Below, in pieces: positions 10,131-21,070 of a stretch of 25,796 nt of DNA. The translations under genes were made by a program, and so were the position numbers. Positions within the stretch are counted from its first letter, which is position 1. The number at the start of each line of letters is the position of its first letter. The stretch comes from Ichthyophonus hoferi (taxonomy: Eukaryota; Opisthokonta; Ichthyosporea; Ichthyophonida; Ichthyophonidae): positions 3,640 through 29,435 of the forward strand of contig NAOQ01000772.1 in the NCBI GenBank assembly GCA_002751075.1. Direction: 5' to 3'. The notes under the pieces were generated by a model that worked only from the letters and a program-made list of their open reading frames with translations, searched no databases and was not told where the DNA came from.

Positions 10131-10420
10131 TGTTGAAAATATGATTTCTAATTAAAGAATTATAATTTTAAGCAATCACATTGCTTACTATTATTACCAA
10201 TTGTATTACACAATCTCATAATTTCCAATATTTTGACAATTCTAGACAAGAGATGCTAAAAATAATTACTTATTGAGTAACCTAACATACTATACATCAC
10301 AAATATCATGCTATATATATAATTATAGAATGCATTTCTCTACATCTAAGTAAGTTCATACGTAATTGTATTACTTTAATAATTTTACTAGCAATATTAA
10401 GAAGTAGAAATAGAAGAGAA
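10131..10420 (+). mobile_element. Candidate 3' LTR start of the copia fossil
   Basis: About 90 nt past the pol end the sequence reads TGTTGAAAATATG, like the TGTTGGAACATG start of the LTR-like repeat at 23115. The rest does not align clearly and the right border is a guess. Confidence 0.3.
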
Positions 10421-13033
10421 CTAGCACATCAATATGTAATTGCTAAATATGGGTTGGAATCAATTAGAAACATAATAAAATATAGAACACATAGAAGTTT
10501 GTACTCTGATAAGTTTAAATGCTTGGCTCTTCAATTGTAACAAGCATAAAAAAAAGCTAGCTATGCTAGCATTATTTACAGGTCGAAACATGCGAGTATG
10601 ATTAGGGACGAAGAAATACCTAAATAAATTAAATGATCGGTTTGTAACTGGTCAGAAAGCATCAAAACTTACGGTTTCACTATTATTCATTTAAAGCCAA
10701 TTGCTTATACCTCAAGAATTGCAGGAGGAGCAAAGCACAATACTCAGATATATCCATCCAGAGTGAGTCCACATACTGGGCAAGCCGGATTCACCAATTT
10801 AGACGGGCCTCTCTTTCCACTGATTCTTCTGAATCTAAGATAATATACACTCATTTAGCACCTGACAAAAGGACGATCTTCAACTATAAAGCTACAGCAA
10901 CTAATCCAGAGACAGAAAAAATTCAATCCTTTTTAAAGACTTTAATTTTATTTATCACCAACAGACCAATAATAAGAAGTCAGATCAATATCCCAATATA
11001 TACTTAATTAAATTTAAAAAACTGTAGTAATCTGTGGTTGTTGCTAGTAACTTGTCTACAGTCTCAGGAGTTCCAAATAGGTATTGTATAAAACTGTTTC
11101 TTGCTGGGCTAGCAATAGAGGTAGTTCTTATTAAACTATAAACAATTAATTATTTTAAATAACAAAAAAATAAACAAGAAAGACAATCAATTGAAAACAG
11201 ATCTAAAAAATAAAAAATAGGCACCAATGTAATAAAATAAAAAAATCCTAAAATCAAAAATAAAAATAAAAATAAAATACACATTACTATCTTTTCATTC
11301 TACCGTTCTACTATCTTTATATTCTCCTATCCTTTTATCTTACTATATTATATTACAAATTAAAACTATTGTTGCACGATCCGCTTGCTACTAAAACTTT
11401 CGTCTGATCTGCGTATTCATCCAGAGTTGAAGGTTGTGCAATATTTTTATGGCCTGTAGTGTGGGATTCGTTAATCTGGGCTGTCATAAATATTTCTAAC
11501 ACCAGTCGTTTCCAATTCATTGACAAATTAAAACTGAAGACCAGGTCCTCATTTTAAATTTTAGGTTTACTTGTTATCATGTCAAGCGTTATAGTCTAAT
11601 GTTCACTTGTTGTCCTTTCATGGAGATTTAGTTGCATGCACAATATCCTGTACAATTCAGAATCTGTAGAAAGAAAAGCACTTTTCAGATTGGTAACAAC
11701 TCCAAGTTACAAAACGTGAATGTAATCTGGATGGACATAAGTGGATGTCATTTCTTGATTCTTCTTGGGGTCGTTTGGGAATAGTTAGTCAGATTAATCC
11801 TTGTTTGGGAGCAGTAATATTTTTCACTCTAATCGGGTGGCAGCTGATAGATTGGTTTATTACTAGTTGATAGATATTTCCTGGGTTGGCCTGTTCATTG
11901 TTTCTTATGGTAGTGTGTTTAGAGTCATAAAGACAGCCAGCACAGCTAGTTTTCTTTTATAGTCAACATAATTAGCATGCCAAGTGTTTAATCCAGAATA
12001 TCAAAATTTTCCATGTACTGTTATAATTGATTCAGGACTTAATTCATTGTTCATATGAGCAATAAGTATATTACGTTTTCTACTGATAACTGTGTCTAAG
12101 AAAGCTATTAAGATAACACTCCTAACTGTTAACTTAACTGTGTAGAAAACTAAACCTTATAATAATAACGACGCATGTATGCTGGTTGCAATGCATGCCT
12201 TGCTGGGGTAATATTAAAGTTCTCGTTCCAATTGCTCTTGACAATCCAGAATCGTTAAAACCTTTGAGAGTATGAGAACATGTTCATGTGATCACTTGTG
12301 ATTATGATTTCTACCCAATTTTTCTGGTTTTAACATCACTATTTTACAATCCTATTTTCCTACTATAATAATGGCCAATCATTCTACCATTCTACTGCTC
12401 AGTAATAAAATATTACAACTACAAGACAGATATGGATCCAAAAAAGACCTTGAATGAGAACTGGAGTAAACAATACAGTCTCGAAATATAACAGTAATGT
12501 GTTATTAAATTACAATAAAAAAACAACAGCAAAATAAGAACAATTGGGAAAAAAAAAAACTAAATCAATAATTATCAATTTACAAAACAAAAGCCAAGCA
12601 CCACACGCAAAAAACTCATGTATATTAAAGGTTGCTGCTTAGCTAAAAATTAAATACCTAAACATTCATCATCTAGCTGCCAATAATTTTATAAAAAGCC
12701 ATGCAGAAAAGATCACGGTCCACATATCGTAGCATCAACAAGAGTAATGTCAAGCAAGATAATTTACAAATACAATAAATTTATATATATAACTTGATTC
12801 AATTACAGGAAAAAATCCTACGTTTAAAGAATATAACCTAATTAAACACTACTATCCAATTAAATGGAATCATCAACTTAAGGCCCAATTATATTAAACT
12901 AAAAAACTTCAATCCAAAAATAAATATGGTACATAAAATTCCACCAACTAACAAACTATCATAATCGCCAAAATGAAACAAAAGGTTTAAATTTTTTTGA
13001 AAAGTATTGACCAACGGCAACTTCTCATTAAAA
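10421..13033. other. AT-rich stretch with decayed coding-like segments
   Basis: No gene is supported. Two parts look once-coding: plus strand 10690-11010 (Ser, Thr and Gln rich, ending in a TAA near 11006) and minus strand about 12060-11360. The latter contains an open run of about 65 codons ending near 11360 with LVLEIFMTAQINESHTTGHK in it. Neither matches a family I know; both are probably mobile-element debris. An A-rich tract fills 11160-11280. Confidence 0.4.
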
Positions 13034-13039
13034 TTTATT
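13034..13039 (-). terminator. Polyadenylation signal of RPL17
   Basis: AATAAA on the minus strand lies 37 nt past the RPL17 stop, a normal position for a short ribosomal-protein 3' UTR. Confidence 0.6.
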
Positions 13040-13075
13040 AATTTTCGCATTAGATTATCATATATAATACACAAT

Positions 13076-14725
13076 CTAGTTGCGGGTAGATTTGCGAACA
13101 GAGCGGCAAACCTCCTCTCCCTTAGGGACCTGCTCGGACTTCTCAGTCACCACAAGCTCGACGTGGCAGGGAGAGCTCATGAAAGCTATGGGAAAAGAAG
13201 ATAGTGAGTACAATAATTCATACAGTACAAAAGAAAAATAGATTGGACTTTGTTACTATAGGGTTCATAGTAACAATACTAACATTCTGTAGAAGCAATT
13301 TTAAACCAACAAGCTATTAAACCACTACACACACTATATTACAACCAATAATAAAGCAATATGTAAAGCATATATTTACCATTAATGCGACCATGGGCAC
13401 GGTAAGTGCGACGACGCATGTGGGGGGCGGCGTTGACCTATAGAATAGGGTTTATTAAAAATTTACATAAACAAAAAAGTATTATATTTAGCCCAACAAA
13501 GACCACATAATACACTTGCACGTTAACTCAACCTATAAAACACTATCATTCCACCAACTACCTATCAAAGACCACAAAAAACACTAATCTATACTTTACA
13601 ACATATAAATGGATGTGGGCAACATTTAGGTTGTCAATTTAAGTCCTCTGGCCTCCTATACGTACTACTAACAATATACATCAACTATAGTATATATACC
13701 AGGACACAGACGTCGTTGATGTAATCAAGGGTTGGTCACTGTCTATTACATACATATCCTACTCTTATTACCTTAATATACATTAAAATATACTGTAAGC
13801 ATATGAATGTGGGCTAAATTGACATTATCAATCCTAACCCCCTACTACTATAAATAACGTGCATCAATGCGCTGTCACACCCCACTCCCATAAACCTGAA
13901 TGTGGTCAGCACTTATTACCTTAGTCTACTATTGACACCAACCCCGCTACCTTAATATACACGATAACATAAGACTATTATATACCTGAATGTGGGCAAC
14001 ATTGAGGTTATCAACGTTAAGTCCCTTGGTCTCGGCGTTGCTCTCAACGTTCTTAAGGAGGTTCATGATGAACTCGCAAGACTTCTGGGGCCAGCGACCC
14101 TGAAATAATAATAAGATAATAGGGTTATTGTATGTCAATACACATTAAATTACACTACTTGTAATTGGTGTACCTCACTAACAGCATAGAACTTGTTTTA
14201 AAATAATTAAATAAATACATGTTCAAGGCTAAATTTAATTAGATAAAATCATACATTATTCTAAAATTAACTCAACTAAAAGCATTAAAAACAAATAAAC
14301 TTCTTACCTGGCAAACCTTGAACTCCTTGCACTGGGCCTTACGACCAACATCACCCTTAAAGCGACGGAAGGGAATGATTCTCTTCTTCTGCTGAACGGC
14401 CTCAAGGTAGGCCATGGCCTTCTTCATGTTCATGCCCTTGATAGCATTGGCTACCTCGGAAGTGTTCTTGAAGTGCACACGGAGGTGAGAGCCGCGAGCA
14501 CGAGCGCCTGAATGATTTAAAGAAATAATGGTTAAAAAATAATTTTAAATCGTAAAATTAGGGAAGACAGGGAAGATCGAGTGAACACGTGTTTTTACAC
14601 AAATTCATAATGCATATTTTTAAAAAATATTTATTGAATATCTACTCAACGAACTTAAAATTAGTAAAATATAGATACTTACTCTTGGTGAGGTCAAACT
14701 CCTTGGTGGTGGCGTAGCGAACCAT
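13076..14725 (-). CDS. RPL17: 60S ribosomal protein L17 (uL22), five coding exons
   Basis: Coding exons in transcript order are 14725-14683, 14507-14308, 14099-13986, 13437-13380 and 13185-13076. Phases fit and give 174 residues ending in TAG; human RPL17 has 184. Landmarks of uL22 are the MVRYATT start, [61 protein letters not shown], then the loop [16 protein letters not shown] that lines the exit tunnel, and [10 protein letters not shown]. uL22 binds domain I of 28S rRNA at the exit tunnel. The C-terminal tail (KSTRN) is shorter and less Lys-rich than in animals. Most codons end in C or G (AAG, GCC, CGC, CTC), unlike the other genes here, as expected of a highly expressed gene. Introns are 175, 208, 548 and 194 nt, all GT-AG. 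The start lies in an exon whose acceptor is at 14743/14742, so a leader intron precedes it. Confidence 0.97.
13609..13832 (-). repeat. Two relic copies of the RPL17 exon 3 end inside intron 3
   Basis: The real exon 3 ends at 14015-13986 with [10 protein letters not shown]. Inside intron 3 the minus strand reads ATTGATAATGTCAATTTAGC at 13832-13813 ([11 protein letters not shown] with the following bases) and ATTGACAACCTAAATGTTGC at 13638-13619 ([10 protein letters not shown]). The copies are spaced about 185 and 192 nt. The intervening intron sequence also repeats, for example CCTTAATATAC before each GAATGTGGGC on the plus strand. The relic copies have lost the GT donor. Confidence 0.85.
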
Positions 14726-14869
14726 TCTAGCTGTTCTTCACCTGAAATTAAAACAAAATACAATAAGTAAAAGCACAAAAATATCATACCAAGACAGAAA
14801 TATTTTAAAAAATTTAAATGGTAATTTAATTATAATAGTGATTCTTAGAAATTAGAATGAGAACATTTT

Positions 14870-14958
14870 GGTAGTCAGAGGAATGCCCATATGAGGCGCT
14901 TAAATCATCTGCTTAGCATAATAAGACCGTCGTGAATTTAAAATCTCATCATTCCACC
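14870..14958 (-). ncRNA. Box C/D snoRNA in the RPL17 leader intron
   Basis: On the host strand the 89-nt core reads GGTGG, A, box C ATGATGA (14952-14946), then box D CTGA (14878-14875) and CTACC, which pairs with GGTGG. A further perfect 10-bp outer stem, ATGAGAACAT (14970-14961) with ATGTTCTCAT (14866-14857), encloses it. An internal C'-like AGATGAT lies at 14910-14904. Downstream of box C the segment TCACGACGGTCT (14935-14924) is a 12-nt perfect complement of AGACCGUCGUGA, a strongly conserved stretch in domain V of large-subunit rRNA. It probably guides 2'-O-methylation there, though the D' box is degenerate (CTTA or CTAA), so the exact target base is uncertain. The guide before box D has no target I can name. 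Hosting in a ribosomal-protein intron is typical for this class. Confidence 0.82.
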
Positions 14959-15417
14959 TCATGTTCTCATACTTTTTTCTTGTTTGTGTTGGCTATTATA
15001 CTATTATACTCGAACCAAAAAATAAACTGTATACGTTTTAAAATTTTGAGTCAGTGAATCTTTTAAGACTGACGTTGTGATGAATCTTGCTGTATGATTT
15101 ATCTATGTGCTGTTTGCTGAATGTTGTCTTGTTTTTCCTTCATAAACCTCGAAAAATAGAATAAACATTTTCTTCAACATTCCAAGGATCCGTCGCGACG
15201 CATCCAAAACATTAGCAAATTAACAAATCTTCAATATAAAAAAATAATAATAAAAATGCTTTTATAAGGTGAAAACGTCGCCTAGCCTCAGAATAACCGA
15301 GGAAAATTAATAGCATAACACACCTAGCAATAATTAGCATAACATGTAAAAACATGTAATACTATGCGATAATATAATATATATAATACATCTTTCCCAC
15401 TGCTTTCGATTACATAC

Positions 15418-15443
15418 CGAGAGTTAACACAGTAGGGAAAGAG
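15418..15443 (-). promoter_or_regulatory. Probable RPL17 transcription start and 5' UTR exon with TOP-like tract
   Basis: The minus strand reads CTCTTTCCCTACTGTG from 15443 and then a donor, CTCG|GTATGT, at 15418/15417. CTCTTTCC is the classic pyrimidine start (TCT initiator and 5' TOP) of ribosomal-protein mRNAs. Splicing from here to the acceptor at 14743/14742 makes a 676-nt leader intron, which holds the snoRNA. Upstream, around 15575-15600, a short GC-rich patch reads ACGTCAC and GCGCAAAGCG on the minus strand and may be the promoter core. Confidence 0.5.
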
Positions 15444-15619
15444 AGCAGGAGAGATCATGTGTGTCAAGAAGAACCAGCGACCCCATCCATCATGGACCCC
15501 TCCAAATTTCCAGCATCACAATTGCGGATGTAACACAACACTGGTTTTTTAAAAAATATAATTGGTTTTTATTTGTAGATGTGACGTACGCTTTGCGCGT
15601 GAGCTTTCTAATTCCGGCC

Positions 15620-15943
15620 ACTATATAATATATGATTTAGATCATTATTTTTGTTTTCATGGGGTCATAGGAATTTTAATAAATACATATATTATTATTT
15701 TTATAGTATTTTATTATTTTATTGTGTTAATATCTATCATATTATATTTTATAGTGTTATAGTGAAGTATATTTGCATTTATATTATTGCATTGCGTTAT
15801 TAATATTCCTATTATTTGGATTAATTTTAGCAAGCCAATAATATAACAACCTGTTTATTTCTTAGTTAATCTGAATATGATAATTGGTTTAATTAATTAA
15901 TTATTAAGTATTTAATTGTTCATTTGTTAGTTTATTTATAAAG

Positions 15944-15994
<51 letters not shown>

Positions 15995-16312
15995 TTTGCT
16001 CATTTGTTGGTTTTTTTTATTAATTTGTTTCCTTATTTAATAATAATAATAATAAAATTTTGATCTTTGTTTCTTTATTGATTTGTTTCTTTATTAATTT
16101 GTCTATTTATTTATTTGTTTGTTTGTTTGTTTGTTTGTTTGTTTGTTTGTTTATTTGTAAACTAATGGAATAATTGTATATTGTTCGTATTTAGAGTAAT
16201 AATAAATTGATCGGTTGAGCAAAATATCGAATTATGATTGAGAAATAAATAAGCTAATAGTAGTAGTAATAATAATAATAATAATAATAGTAATAGTAAT
16301 AATCATGTTAAC
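15620..16312. repeat. AT-rich stretch with (TTTA)n, (TTTG)n and (AAT)n microsatellites
   Basis: There are about fourteen TTTA units at 15945-15999, about nine TTTG units at 16113-16152 and an AAT/AGT run at 16260-16303. No gene is seen. Confidence 0.85.
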
Positions 16313-16652
16313 TGTTAAAATATGTGTAATCTGTTACAATGATTCCTTACTTACTTACATTAGAATATAACAATCTATTTATTTATTATGTTATTAATCA
16401 AATAGTAGAAATTATCTATCAAACTTAAATAGTGATGACTCGGATTGAGATTAATTCCTTTATATTACATTATACTATCTATTCATTTTGATCTGAATTC
16501 AATCTCACCAAATCACATACGTTTAGAATAGTACAAATTAATCATTATGTGGCTGAGACAGGGCCTCTAGTTTTGTTAACATGAGAGTCCGCCATCTGAT
16601 ATGCGCCATTGTCAAAGTAACGGTTTAAAATAAAGGCAGGATATATTATGCA
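16313..16652 (+). mobile_element. LTR-like repeat copy, 340 bp
   Basis: It starts TGTTAAAATATGTG and ends ATTATGCA, TG to CA as in LTRs, with AATAAAGGCAGG 20-30 nt before the end. It matches the copy at 19503-19843 along its whole length and the fragment at 6075-6247 over the right half. Directly after it comes TGGGGAATC, the place and style of a primer-binding site. No target duplication is seen. It is old and diverged. Confidence 0.7.
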
Positions 16653-19502
16653 TGGGGAATCAAACTAATATCCGCTGTACCGAGTTCTACTTGACGTACA
16701 ATACTCCCATCTTTTGTTTGTTGATTTAGACAGTTATCACTAGGTAAAGAACAAGCTAAAGCCCTTTTAAATTTTATTTGCAGTACATACAATTGTTCTT
16801 AGTTTGGATACGTTTTAAACCTTTTACCATTAAACCTGCTCTGTATACAACAGCTATGATCAAAACCACTATGATTGTAAATGTGCACTGTACTAGTGTT
16901 CTCTAATGGCTCAACTGTACCTGACTTGATCAGTTGGCCTTCTAGTAAAAATCTTATACGATTAATTTCTACCACTTGAGAATCAAAAGACAAAACATAA
17001 ATGAATAATAAAACAACTAAAACTTTTCGGGAAGATTTCGAACATATATTGAAAACTTTTAATTGGTTTCTGTATATATTAACTATTTTGACTAGTTGGT
17101 CTAATAATACTTTACTGCTAATTCAAAAGCCAATAGGAGGAGCAGTTTGAACAACAGAGTCCTATTGACCTTAGTTAATAATTATTGAAGATAAAACTGG
17201 TTTATGCTGTACTGAGTTCTATCTGGCTGTTGCCGTCAGTTTAAACGGCAGGTTAAAGCTCTAGCTAGCTTCTCCTGAATATTTCTCTATTCATTGATAA
17301 GTATAGAATCTTTTAACTGTTTACCAGGCAATAAGTCATCAATGAGGGTTGTAAATAAGAAGTAGAGACAAGAGTGTTCCTGAGACCTATACGCATTTAT
17401 AAGGAAAGATAATACCAAATTATGAAATTATGGGGTGTTTTAACGTGTCCCTTTTCATGCACGGAGTACAGCTATGCCAAGACACATTTTATTATTTGAT
17501 TAATAGTAGATAAATAAATAAAATATATGTTATATTCTATTGAAAAAAAAGTTGCCAGTGTGTGTAGGTTCCATTTGTAGTCAATTTTATAGACTATTAG
17601 TATTTCTATCATCTATTAATGACTCTGTGTTGGAAATAAAACTAGCATTGATTTTACTAAGTTTTATTTTTGAATTTTCATTTGGTAAATTATAAGATAA
17701 GGCTCTCAATAACTGCTCCTCAATATTACGTTGTTGATTCAAAGTAATAAAAACCCTTCACGTCTTACCTTTTAATATATTATATTGTTGAGTAGAGGGT
17801 GTCCCATTTTACCCTTGACCATAGTGTAACCTGGAGGCTTTCCAGATGATGTACTCCCTCCAAATATAAAGTGCATTGATTGCCATCATGACTGTGATAT
17901 CTTCAGACTGCTGATACTTTTTATCAATAAGGTATAAGGAATTGAGTCCCCGTTTTATGTCTAAGGATAAGAAGTCACATATATTTATCAAAGGTTTGGC
18001 TGAATACAGCATAGGCAATTTTTTAAAAACACTTTTTAGGTTATAGAGTTTACTGTAAGCACATTTATTAATATTTGCCTTGCCTTAATAGCAAAATCTA
18101 TCTCAGAAACACCTACTAGACACATTAGGTAGTGCCTAGCTAGGTGCTCAGTCTTTGGAGAGATGTTTCTTTTGGGGACCAGTTTATCTTTTATAGTAAG
18201 AAACTTTATATCTAAACGAAATTGACATTCCTAAGTACTGCAGAAAAAAAGAGGTCTTTTTTTCCACCTAAATAAAGAGTAGGTGTCCAATTTGTTGAGG
18301 CATACCATCTTCTTAGGGCGATGGGCAATGATTACAATAGTCAATTTGTCAGACAATGGTTCTGCCTAGCTTCAATTTAATTCTCAGGAATGACCCTGAT
18401 GTGTAGGGCCAGGCTAGCCCACATTCAGTAAAAGAAAACCCTTATTGTTATTGTTTCCACTGTTTCCACTGGTATTGTTTGAAAAAGACAAACTTTCTCT
18501 GGGACCTTGAAAAGGAGTGAACAGAGACAAAAAGTTAGTGAACAGAGAAAAACTGGCCTCATGTTGTCCTAACTACATGGGTAGAGAAGCACTTAATATC
18601 TGGTTAGTTCTAACTCTGCTGTAATGAGAAACATGAAAGGCATCAGCTTCAGGTGCAACTAAGTTCTTATAATGCCTAGTAAAGGGATCAGGAAAGGCTT
18701 TCGACTTCCGAACAAATTATGGACTGCTGGAAACCATTTCCCCTGATTCTGGTAAAGGGTTAGACATGATTACCTCTCTTTTCAGAAGTGGGGAAAAGCA
18801 GACTTTTGTAGGGCAGGGTATGAAAGGAAAGATAGGATTGATTAAAAGGGTACAATGATGAGACTGGGTGCATTAAGATTGGTCCTAGCTGATGAGGCAG
18901 AAATTTCTTGTAAATTTTTGAAACCAAAGCATTCAATGTCTTTTGTTACGGCTTATTCCTTTATGATACAAGACAAAGCCATCCAAATATGGACATAAGA
19001 GTATAAAATATTAAGATAAGATCAGACAATCCTAATGGGCTTGGTGACCGTTCCTAAATTGTATTAGTTAATAAGACTTTTTGTAATTGGTCCCATTTAG
19101 GATATTGCTTATATCACCTTAAGCAAAAATCGGAAAGTGTGTAAAAGAAACAAAAACAACTAATAAAAAACACTGGTTTTCAGTTATCATAATTGACTAT
19201 TCTCAGTCGTCACCATTTACCATTTGATTTTTGTGCTTTATGCTTTTTTATATATTATGTCTGTAGAGAGAAAGATTCAAGAGCAGCTAACGAGAGCATT
19301 AGCTTGCCCTTAACCTGACGACGACTATCTGATAGAGCTCAGTACAACATATACTAGTCCTATTTCCAATATGAATTCAATATTATTGGGTGGCTATGAT
19401 CATCTACTATTAAATCTAACTACATGAATAATACGGATAAAGATAATTGAAAACCTTAGGATCATTAATTAATTAATTAATAACAAAATTATAATTGGTT
19501 TA
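16653..19502. mobile_element. Patchwork of LTR-retroelement leader and gag-like fossils
   Basis: A leader-like motif, GCTGTACTGAGTTCTATC, occurs three times: plus strand at 16674 and 17207, minus strand at 19348-19331. The match of the last two extends over about 85 nt in opposite directions, so they bracket 17.2-19.35 kb as inverted repeats. Between them, weak coding-like sequence runs on the minus strand from about 18800 to 17800 (FHVSHYSRVRTNQI, then a Ser, Asn and Gly-rich stretch). That order, leader then gag-like, fits an element lying on the minus strand. It has many breaks and its family is undetermined. Confidence 0.4.
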
Positions 19503-19843
19503 TATTGGAATATGTGTAATATTTTACAATGATTCCTTACTTATTTATTTGCTTTAGAATATAACATATTATATTCTATTTATTTATTATTTGTTATTAA
19601 TAAAATAATAGATTATCTATAAAACTTTCACGGTAATGATTTATATTGAGATAAATTCCTGTATACCATATTATGTTAGGTACACAGTCTGATCCGAATT
19701 CACCACATGAAATATGCTTAGAACGGTATAAAACCGCTGTGATTGAGACGAGAGTTCGAGTTTTATTTGTACTACAATCCATCACATGACATGGGTCATT
19801 GTCAGAGTAACGACTTAATATAAAGACAGGGTATATTTTTCCA
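19503..19843 (+). mobile_element. LTR-like repeat copy, 341 bp
   Basis: It is the same family, length and orientation as 16313-16652: TATTGGAATATGTG at the start, CAATGATTCCTTACTTA soon after, and AATATAAAGACAGGGTATA near the end, closing in CCA. It could be the partner LTR of the 16313 copy (a 3.5-kb span) or an independent solo LTR. No target duplication is seen. Confidence 0.65.
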
Positions 19844-20680
19844 ATATTTTACCGCTTCAACATTACTAACTTAGCAAGAATTATTGCACTGGTTGGGGCT
19901 ACCCCGTGATTGATATACATGGTATCCAGGGAGCTTCACAGAGAATACGTACATATATACATACATATGTACACAATGTATTTAAACATAATAATTAAAT
20001 GGCTTTTTGAAAGTATTTTATATTATTATTATTATTATTATTGTTATTAACTCTGTGTAATACGCCGTATTGGTTAGTATAATAGTTAAGTATTGTTACA
20101 TACAATAAAAAATTTGTTATTGTTTTCGGTTTTTTGCTCTTAACTCGGCTGGGAATTGCACTACCTCTAGCCGTATATGGATATTATTTGTTTTGATTAT
20201 TATTCGTTATTGGAATTGATATTATTTTTTAATCCAATAAAATGTTATCCAATTATAGTGTATGATAGGAATTATAACAAAATACGCAACCATATCGATA
20301 GGGTGACGGTTTATTTCAACAACGTTTTGTTTTTCCATCACTTTAAGTATGTAGTTTTTTATTTTTATTCCTATTTACAATAATAAAATAAGAACCAGTT
20401 TTAAGTATTATCGCTGCTCATTTTTAGCAATTAACACCTGACATACACTTGTGAAAAAAATATAAAGTAATGTTTGAAATGTTCTTCTCTTCAGCATCAT
20501 TTATCTACATAACTGCTTACTTGGAAATCATGTCTCAAATAATAACATAAAAATCACGTTAATTTTAAATAAAAAAACCCACTTAATTAATTCTATTTGA
20601 TATATTTTTTAAATAAATAAATAAAAATCATTTAACATTATAATATGTTCATGAATGCAAAACAGTAAATTCATAACAAT
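19844..20680. other. AT-rich intergenic stretch
   Basis: It contains a (TAT)n run at about 20023-20050 and otherwise nothing I can support. A segment near 20075-20170 has a tRNA-like A box but no convincing B box or cloverleaf. Confidence 0.5.
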
Positions 20681-20685
20681 CTTTA

Positions 20686-20932
20686 CCAATTTCCACTATG
20701 AGAAAAATATAAATATAAATGCCCAAAGATATTACGTAGTTTTAATTAAACATTGATTTAATTTAACTACAATTATATTTATAATTATAATATAATTATA
20801 ATTAATAATTGTTCCCTGCATATATAACAATACATAATAACCCAATTTCCATTATGGGAAAATAACTTAACAATATGCAAGAATATTGCGCCATTTTAGT
20901 TAAAAATAGATCTAACTTAACTATTGCACAAT
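20686..20932. repeat. Direct duplication upstream of the thioredoxin gene
   Basis: Copies at 20686-20770 and 20842-20932 share CCAATTTCCAYTATGRGAAAA, then ATATTRCG, then TTTTARTTAAA and AACTTAACTA-like words, 156 nt apart. They lie about 140-385 nt before the start codon and may be duplicated promoter sequence. Confidence 0.75.
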
Positions 20933-21070
20933 TTATCATTATATTATTATAATTATTCACAATACACCCAACCTGTAAGAGTTACATAGATCGTTGACAA
21001 CCAGGAATATTTCTTTGGAGTTTCATCTTTACTTTATTATTTTCATCATTATCATTACATTTGCACCAAC

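Noticed and set aside
14924-14935. rRNA-like 12-mer AGACCGTCGTGA on the plus strand as a possible rRNA fragment
   Set aside because: Similarity to rRNA stops at 12 nt, and the opposite strand forms a complete box C/D snoRNA of which this is the guide.
18310-18360. Minus-strand KLTIVIIAHRPKK resembling the H-loop of ABC transporters
   Set aside because: No Walker A, signature or Walker B motif lies nearby; it is a chance or decayed word in mobile-element debris.
20075-20170. tRNA-like A box (GGTTAGTATAATAGTTAAG)
   Set aside because: No matching B box, anticodon stem or acceptor stem could be drawn.
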